8,693 nt of DNA from Rhodospirillales bacterium (lineage in GTDB: Bacteria > Pseudomonadota > Alphaproteobacteria > QKFK01 > SZUA-500): contig QKFK01000009.1 of NCBI GenBank assembly GCA_003252195.1, forward strand, positions 1-8,693, in the 5' to 3' direction. The number at the start of each line of letters is the position of its first letter. Positions within the stretch are counted from its first letter, which is position 1. Shown one piece after another: positions 4,919 through 8,693 of the stretch. Below the pieces are notes generated by a model. The model made no database searches, was not told where the DNA came from, and was given only the letters and a program-made list of their open reading frames with translations. A program made the position numbers and the translations under genes.

Positions 4919-6607
4919 TTAGAGGTTACTAACTTTATTCAAGAATGAATCAATGGTTTCACCTAATTTATTAACCACTTCTTTTAAGTTTACTGCCTCA
5001 TTAAACACTGATTCAGCTGTTTTACCAGTGTCACTAGCAGCTTCAGAAACACCGTATATATTAACAGAAACCTCTTTAGTTCCGCTTGTAGCTTCACTAA
5101 CATTTCTAGCAATTTCTTGTGTTGCTATGTTCTGCTCTTCAAAAGTTGCCGCTAAACCAGATGCCATTGAGGTAATATCATTAATAGTCTTAGAGATATC
5201 TTCAATTGCTTCTACAGCTTTATCTGTCTCTCCTTGAACAGAATTAATTTGTTGAGCAATATCTTCGGTTGCCTTAGATGTCTGGTTAGCAAGTGTTTTA
5301 ACCTCATTTGCTACAACCGCAAATCCTTTACCAGCTTCTCCAGCTCTAGCAGATTCAATTGTTGCATTTAACGCTAACAAATTGGTTTGCTCTGCAATAT
5401 CGTTAATCAAATTAACAACATCACCAATTTTCTGAACAGCACCAGACAAATTTGTAACCATGCTATTTGTTGAATCTGCTTGATCTTTAGCATGTTTAGA
5501 TATTGATGCGGTGTGTTCAACCTGTTTGCTCATTTCTGCAATTGAGCTTGACAATTCTTCAGCAGCGGCAGCAACAGTCTCAACGTTTGATGTAGCCTGC
5601 TCTGATGCGGCAGCCACAGCAGAAGCCTGTTTCGTAGCCTCTTCTGCACTAGCAGATAATGTATCAGAAGAATGCTCCATTGAATCTGCTGCATTTCTAA
5701 CTGTAGAAACAATCTCTTTAACCGTATGGTTAAACTCACCGACAGCCTCTTCCATCTGCTTAGCTCTTGATTCACGTTTTTTACGCTCAACCTCTTGTTG
5801 CTCTTCTAAGCGTTTCATTTCAATTGAGTTATTTTTAAATATCTGAACAGATTGCGCCATCTGCCCAATTTCATCTTGTCTTTCGATACCAACAACTTCT
5901 GAATCAAGGCGCCCTTCAGCAATATTTAGAACAACTCCTGAGAAAGATATTAATGGTTTTACAATATTACCTCGAAGCCAAATGAGACCGACTATTGCAA
6001 CCACTAATATTGAAACAGCTATAACAATGAAATTACGACTTTGTTTTGCAAAATCTTGATCAACGTCTTGAAGGTAAATACCTGTTCCAACAAACCAGTC
6101 CCAACCTTTAAAACCCTGAGCATAAGAAACTTTAGCAACAGGAAGATCACTTCCTGCTTTAGGCCATTTATAGAACACATAATCGCCCTTGCCTTCATCT
6201 GTATGCTTAATAAACTCCCTAAACAAATAAACACCATCTGGGTCTTTTACGTCCCAAAAGCTTGCTTTGTTTTCTGTTTCTGGTTTAGTAGGGTTAAGCT
6301 TTGGTGTTGCATTATCTCTGGTATAAATAAACACATAGTCTGTACCATTGTATCTAGCTTCTCGCAAAGTCTCGATAGCCATTTTTTGGGCAAAATCACG
6401 TGTAACCTCGCCTTTTAGCTCTTTATCGTGCCAGAAATTCAGAGTATTAATAGATACCTCAACAACATTCTTAACTTTGTTTTTCCTATCTTCAATCATG
6501 GTATTCTTAATAACCATGAGTGAGTTGACACTAATAAATACTAAACCAAGGAAACAAACAATTACTGGTAAGGATATTTTTTTACCTATTGAAAGAGATT
6601 TAAACAT
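4919..6607 (-). CDS. Methyl-accepting chemotaxis protein, single-Cache sensor
   Basis: This 562-residue inner-membrane chemoreceptor senses a small periplasmic ligand and controls CheA/CheW. The layout is classical: TM1 at about 11-33, a periplasmic single-Cache (sCache_2-like) domain at 40-188 ending in GWDWFVGTGIYL, TM2 at about 192-211, HAMP at 212-265, then a long cytoplasmic coiled coil. The conserved hairpin tip EQTNLLALNATIESARAGE lies at 406-424. Alanine/glutamate-rich heptads around 320-360 and 485-530 are likely methylation regions. No CheR-binding pentapeptide is present at the C-terminus (ends LNKVSNL). A GAGG ribosome site lies 5 bases before the ATG. It is an intact, full-length receptor, probably transcribed alone between its own promoter and terminator. 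The ligand is unknown; sCache_2 receptors often bind small organic acids. Confidence 0.95.
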   Translation of the reverse strand: MFKSLSIGKKISLPVIVCFLGLVFISVNSLMVIKNTMIEDRKNKVKNVVEVSINTLNFWHDKELKGEVTRDFAQKMAIETLREARYNGTDYVFIYTRDNATPKLNPTKPETENKASFWDVKDPDGVYLFREFIKHTDEGKGDYVFYKWPKAGSDLPVAKVSYAQGFKGWDWFVGTGIYLQDVDQDFAKQSRNFIVIAVSILVVAIVGLIWLRGNIVKPLISFSGVVLNIAEGRLDSEVVGIERQDEIGQMAQSVQIFKNNSIEMKRLEEQQEVERKKRESRAKQMEEAVGEFNHTVKEIVSTVRNAADSMEHSSDTLSASAEEATKQASAVAAASEQATSNVETVAAAAEELSSSIAEMSKQVEHTASISKHAKDQADSTNSMVTNLSGAVQKIGDVVNLINDIAEQTNLLALNATIESARAGEAGKGFAVVANEVKTLANQTSKATEDIAQQINSVQGETDKAVEAIEDISKTINDITSMASGLAATFEEQNIATQEIARNVSEATSGTKEVSVNIYGVSEAASDTGKTAESVFNEAVNLKEVVNKLGETIDSFLNKVSNL

Positions 6608-6648
6608 GGTGTCCTCGCTAAACAGTTACTCTCAAAAAGTTTACTATT

Positions 6649-6678
6649 ATTAGATGACACCATTAGATAATTTTGCAA
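6649..6678 (-). promoter_or_regulatory. Candidate promoter of the chemoreceptor
   Basis: On the - strand TTGCAA (6673-6678, four of six) and TCTAAT (6649-6654, five of six) are spaced by 18 bp. Transcription would start near 6641, about 34 bases before the ATG. Chemotaxis genes may use a flagellar sigma factor instead; I saw no clear sigma28 motif. Confidence 0.35.
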
Positions 6679-6720
6679 CCATACAATTATGATATAAAAC
6701 AGATAGCTATAAACTATACT

Positions 6721-6734
6721 TTTAGATATCTAAA
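6721..6734. repeat. Perfect 14-bp palindrome after trpS
   Basis: TTTAGATATCTAAA lies 2 bases beyond the trpS stop codon, between trpS and the chemoreceptor promoter. As RNA it gives only a 5-bp AT stem with no T-run, so it is not a convincing terminator. A protein-binding site is possible. Confidence 0.3.
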
Positions 6735-6736
6735 TA

Positions 6737-7744
6737 TTAATTTACACCAATTTTCTTGCGTACTTTCTGGATTGTTTTAGAAGCAATACTTCTTGCTCTG
6801 TCTGCGCCAGCATTAAGAACTTTATCAAGCTCTGCTGTATTTTTAATATATTCATCATATTTACGTTTAGGTTCTTCTAAACGCTTTATCATAAGCTCAA
6901 ACAACATCTCTTTAGCAGCACCATAGCCAAGACCGCCGTTCTCATACATAGATTTTAACTCAGCTGTTTGCTCAGCTGTTGCAAACTCTCTATATATATG
7001 GAATATAGTAGATTCTTCAGGATTTTTGGGCTCTTCAGGCAACTTAGAATCTGTTACTATTCTCATAATCAATTTTCTAAGCTTGTTACTTTCTTCGAAT
7101 ATTGGAATAGTATTACCATAGCTTTTACTCATCTTTTGTCCATCTAAACCTGGGATTGATGCAGCAGTTTCTTTTACAAAATACTCTGGTAATTTAAGCA
7201 CATTACCAAACAAGTAATTAAAACTACCTGCAATATCACGAGCAAATTCTACATGTTGAATTTGGTCTTTTCCCACAGGAACAACATCTGAGTTATAAAG
7301 CAAAATATCTGATGCCATTAATAATGGATATGTATACAATCCCATATTAATACCAGCATCAATATCTTGCTCACCTTTTTCAGTATTCTTTGCAATAGCA
7401 GCTTTATATGCATGAGCCCTATTCATCAAACCTTTAGGTGTTACCGCAGATAAAATAGTTGTAAGCTCAAATACCTCTGGAATATCAGACTGACGGAAAA
7501 ACGCCATGTTCTCAGGGTTTAACCCCAAAGCAAGCATAGTTGCCGCCATATCATATGTATATGAGCGCATCTTAGCTCCGTCTCTTATAGTATTAAGAGC
7601 GTGATAATCTGCTATAAATAGCAAAGTTAGATATTCTTCGTGATTATTAGCTAAATCAAGAGCAGGCTGGATCATACCGATATAATTACCTAAATGAGGT
7701 GAACCAGTTGGTTTAATTCCTGATAACAAAATCTTTTTAGCCAC
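6737..7744 (-). CDS. trpS: Tryptophanyl-tRNA synthetase
   Basis: This cytoplasmic class Ic synthetase charges tRNA-Trp with tryptophan using ATP. At 335 residues it has the normal length. The HIGH-type signature is PTGSPHLGN at 12-20, and KMSKS is at 204-208. Other family segments include FRQSDIPEV at 83-91, KGLMNRAHAYK at 104-114, the MASDILLY stretch at 143-150, GKDQ at 158-161 and IPGLDGQ just before KMSKS. It resembles the TrpRS subtype with KPTGSPHLGNY and NRAHAYKA motifs rather than the E. coli TrpS sequence type. The start is GTG at 7744, supported by GGAG (7752-7755) 7 bases upstream. It appears intact and is separated from its neighbours by spacers with their own promoter candidates, so it is probably transcribed alone. 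Confidence 0.97.
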   Translation of the reverse strand: MAKKILLSGIKPTGSPHLGNYIGMIQPALDLANNHEEYLTLLFIADYHALNTIRDGAKMRSYTYDMAATMLALGLNPENMAFFRQSDIPEVFELTTILSAVTPKGLMNRAHAYKAAIAKNTEKGEQDIDAGINMGLYTYPLLMASDILLYNSDVVPVGKDQIQHVEFARDIAGSFNYLFGNVLKLPEYFVKETAASIPGLDGQKMSKSYGNTIPIFEESNKLRKLIMRIVTDSKLPEEPKNPEESTIFHIYREFATAEQTAELKSMYENGGLGYGAAKEMLFELMIKRLEEPKRKYDEYIKNTAELDKVLNAGADRARSIASKTIQKVRKKIGVN

Positions 7745-8076
7745 GATATATCTCCTAAATAACTTAATAAATATGTTATAAAATGATTAAACCAAAGAGA
7801 CAAAAATATCAAGACATAACATAAAAATAGATGATGATTAATACAGGCAGTAGCTCAGCAAATTTAAATTAAAATATCTTCTATGGTTATATCTGATATA
7901 CATACGCCATATTATCTGCTGGTACTAAATGCAGTAGAAACATCAACCTACCATTTGATACCTCAAAATTTTCGCACAAGAGCTCGCCAAAGCTATACAG
8001 ATAGCATCTAACAAACTAAGCTCCTTTAGCGAATAAGACAAAGTAGCCTAGTCAAAATTAGTTTTTAATTGTTCAA
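7745..8076. other. 332-bp spacer between the pseF-like gene and trpS
   Basis: Apart from the trpS promoter candidate, nothing firm is seen. A 42-codon frame (ATG 7883 to TAA 8011, + strand) has no ribosome site. A 22-codon - strand frame beginning with TTG sits after an AAAGGAG-like site (complement of 8021-8027 area). Small inverted repeats are GCTAT/ATAGC (7992-8005) and TAATTG/CAATTA (8066-8079, over the pseF stop). No clear terminator with a T-run follows the pseF-like gene on the - strand. Confidence 0.4.
7775..7803 (-). promoter_or_regulatory. trpS: Candidate trpS promoter
   Basis: On the - strand TTGTCT (7798-7803, four of six) and TATAAC (7775-7780, five of six) are spaced by 17 bp. 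Transcription would start near 7768, about 24 bases before the GTG, which leaves no room for an attenuator or T-box-like leader. Confidence 0.4.
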
Positions 8077-8693
8077 TTACTTATTATTTAGAGCCTTGTA
8101 CATTATCTCTGCTCTTTCCCAGTCTTCTAATGTATCAATATCTTGAACCAAATATCTTGGTGTAAATACGGCCTGCGCCCCATTAAAAGAAAAATCTTCT
8201 GAAATAAACCTATCAACATACATCCATAAAAATTGTCCTGTATCATGATACATCTCAGGGAAATCTTGACTACGTTTCAAGGCATTTTCTGGCCACTTCA
8301 TCTGCATAATGTTTGTTTCATCTTCACTGATTACCATGCCTCTAAACACGCAATATGGAAAAGACGTAACACCAACAGCAACGGCAGATTTTTTATTTGA
8401 AATAAGATTATATCCCTCTTTTAGCTCTTTAGACCTAACAAAAGGAGCTGTAGCATAAATACAAGTAGCAAATTCAACATTCTCACCGTTTTCTCTCAGC
8501 TTTATCAAATAATTTTTCATTGATATAACCATTGGAGTTTGGTCATCAGCTAAATTTTTATCTCTCATATATGGAACCTCTGCTCCATATTCTTTAGCTA
8601 TTTCAGCAATTTCCTCATCATCTGTGTCAACTAATATTCTATCAAAAATACCTGCATTTTTAGCGGCATTAATTGAATAAGCGATAATCGGTT
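8077..8693 (-). CDS. pseF: Pseudaminic acid-type cytidylyltransferase (5' end beyond window)
   Basis: This cytoplasmic enzyme activates a nonulosonic acid with CTP to give a CMP-sugar for flagellin or surface-polysaccharide glycosylation. The frame is open from the window edge: residues PIIAYSINAAKNAGIFD and RILVDTDDEEIAEIAKEYG precede the ATG at 8568, so that ATG is internal. The visible 204 or so residues lack only about the first 25, which should hold the LARGGSK-like nucleotide loop. The family order is clear: IAYSI, VDTDDEE, ATAPF, RSQDFPEMYHDTGQF and the C-terminal QDIDTLEDWERAE. The ALKRSQD...YHDTGQ signature favours PseF over the sialic acid enzyme NeuA, but NeuA-like specificity cannot be excluded. 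No other sugar-pathway genes lie in the window. Confidence 0.85.
   Translation of the reverse strand, partial: PIIAYSINAAKNAGIFDRILVDTDDEEIAEIAKEYGAEVPYMRDKNLADDQTPMVISMKNYLIKLRENGENVEFATCIYATAPFVRSKELKEGYNLISNKKSAVAVGVTSFPYCVFRGMVISEDETNIMQMKWPENALKRSQDFPEMYHDTGQFLWMYVDRFISEDFSFNGAQAVFTPRYLVQDIDTLEDWERAEIMYKALNNK

Noticed and set aside
5511..5846. Long + strand frames opposite the chemoreceptor gene
   Set aside because: They are antisense shadows of its alanine/serine-rich coiled-coil coding sequence and lack start signals.
7848..7860. GGCAGTAGCTCAGC resembles the D-arm of a tRNA
   Set aside because: No TTGGTAGAGC-like continuation, anticodon stem or GGTTC T-arm follows, so no tRNA can be folded.
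7883..8011. 42-codon + strand frame in the spacer
   Set aside because: No ribosome site, opposite to neighbouring genes and overlapping the spacer of - strand genes; a length expected by chance.
1..8693. CRISPR arrays, insertion sequences, integrase or attachment sites
   Set aside because: No regularly spaced repeats, transposase-like frame or terminal inverted repeat pair was seen in the window.

Overview
The window comes from an AT-rich, probably motile Gram-negative bacterium. The best lineage clue is the chemotaxis receptor, whose HAMP and linker sequence resembles receptors of Alphaproteobacteria (Rhodospirillales-like). This is a judgement by eye. Tryptophanyl-tRNA synthetase and a pseudaminic-acid-type cytidylyltransferase fit a flagellated or surface-glycosylated bacterium.

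Layout. Positions 1-4800 are read on the + strand and look accessory. They hold the tail of an unknown gene, a coiled-coil protein with a C-terminal Cys/His domain, two adjacent paralogous GNAT-type acetyltransferases, and a short protein that resembles the first half of a GH13 sucrose/glucosylglycerate phosphorylase but appears to have lost its catalytic residues. Non-coding spacers separate most of these genes. The spacers carry candidate promoters, a palindrome over a start region (208-241) and two sizeable leader hairpins (1623-1657 and 3780-3842).

A bidirectional terminator at 4874-4899 separates this block from positions 4919-8693, which are read on the - strand: a Cache-domain methyl-accepting chemotaxis protein, trpS, and a pseF-like gene that continues beyond the right edge. 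Each appears to be its own transcription unit.

How the genes work together. The GNAT pair is almost certainly co-transcribed and translationally coupled. No firm functional link ties the + strand genes together; shared orientation and similar promoter-plus-hairpin leaders are the only common thread. The three - strand genes have separate standard roles: sensing, translation and CMP-sugar activation. The most interesting items are the apparent GH13 pseudoenzyme, the leader hairpin before it, and the Cys/His protein.
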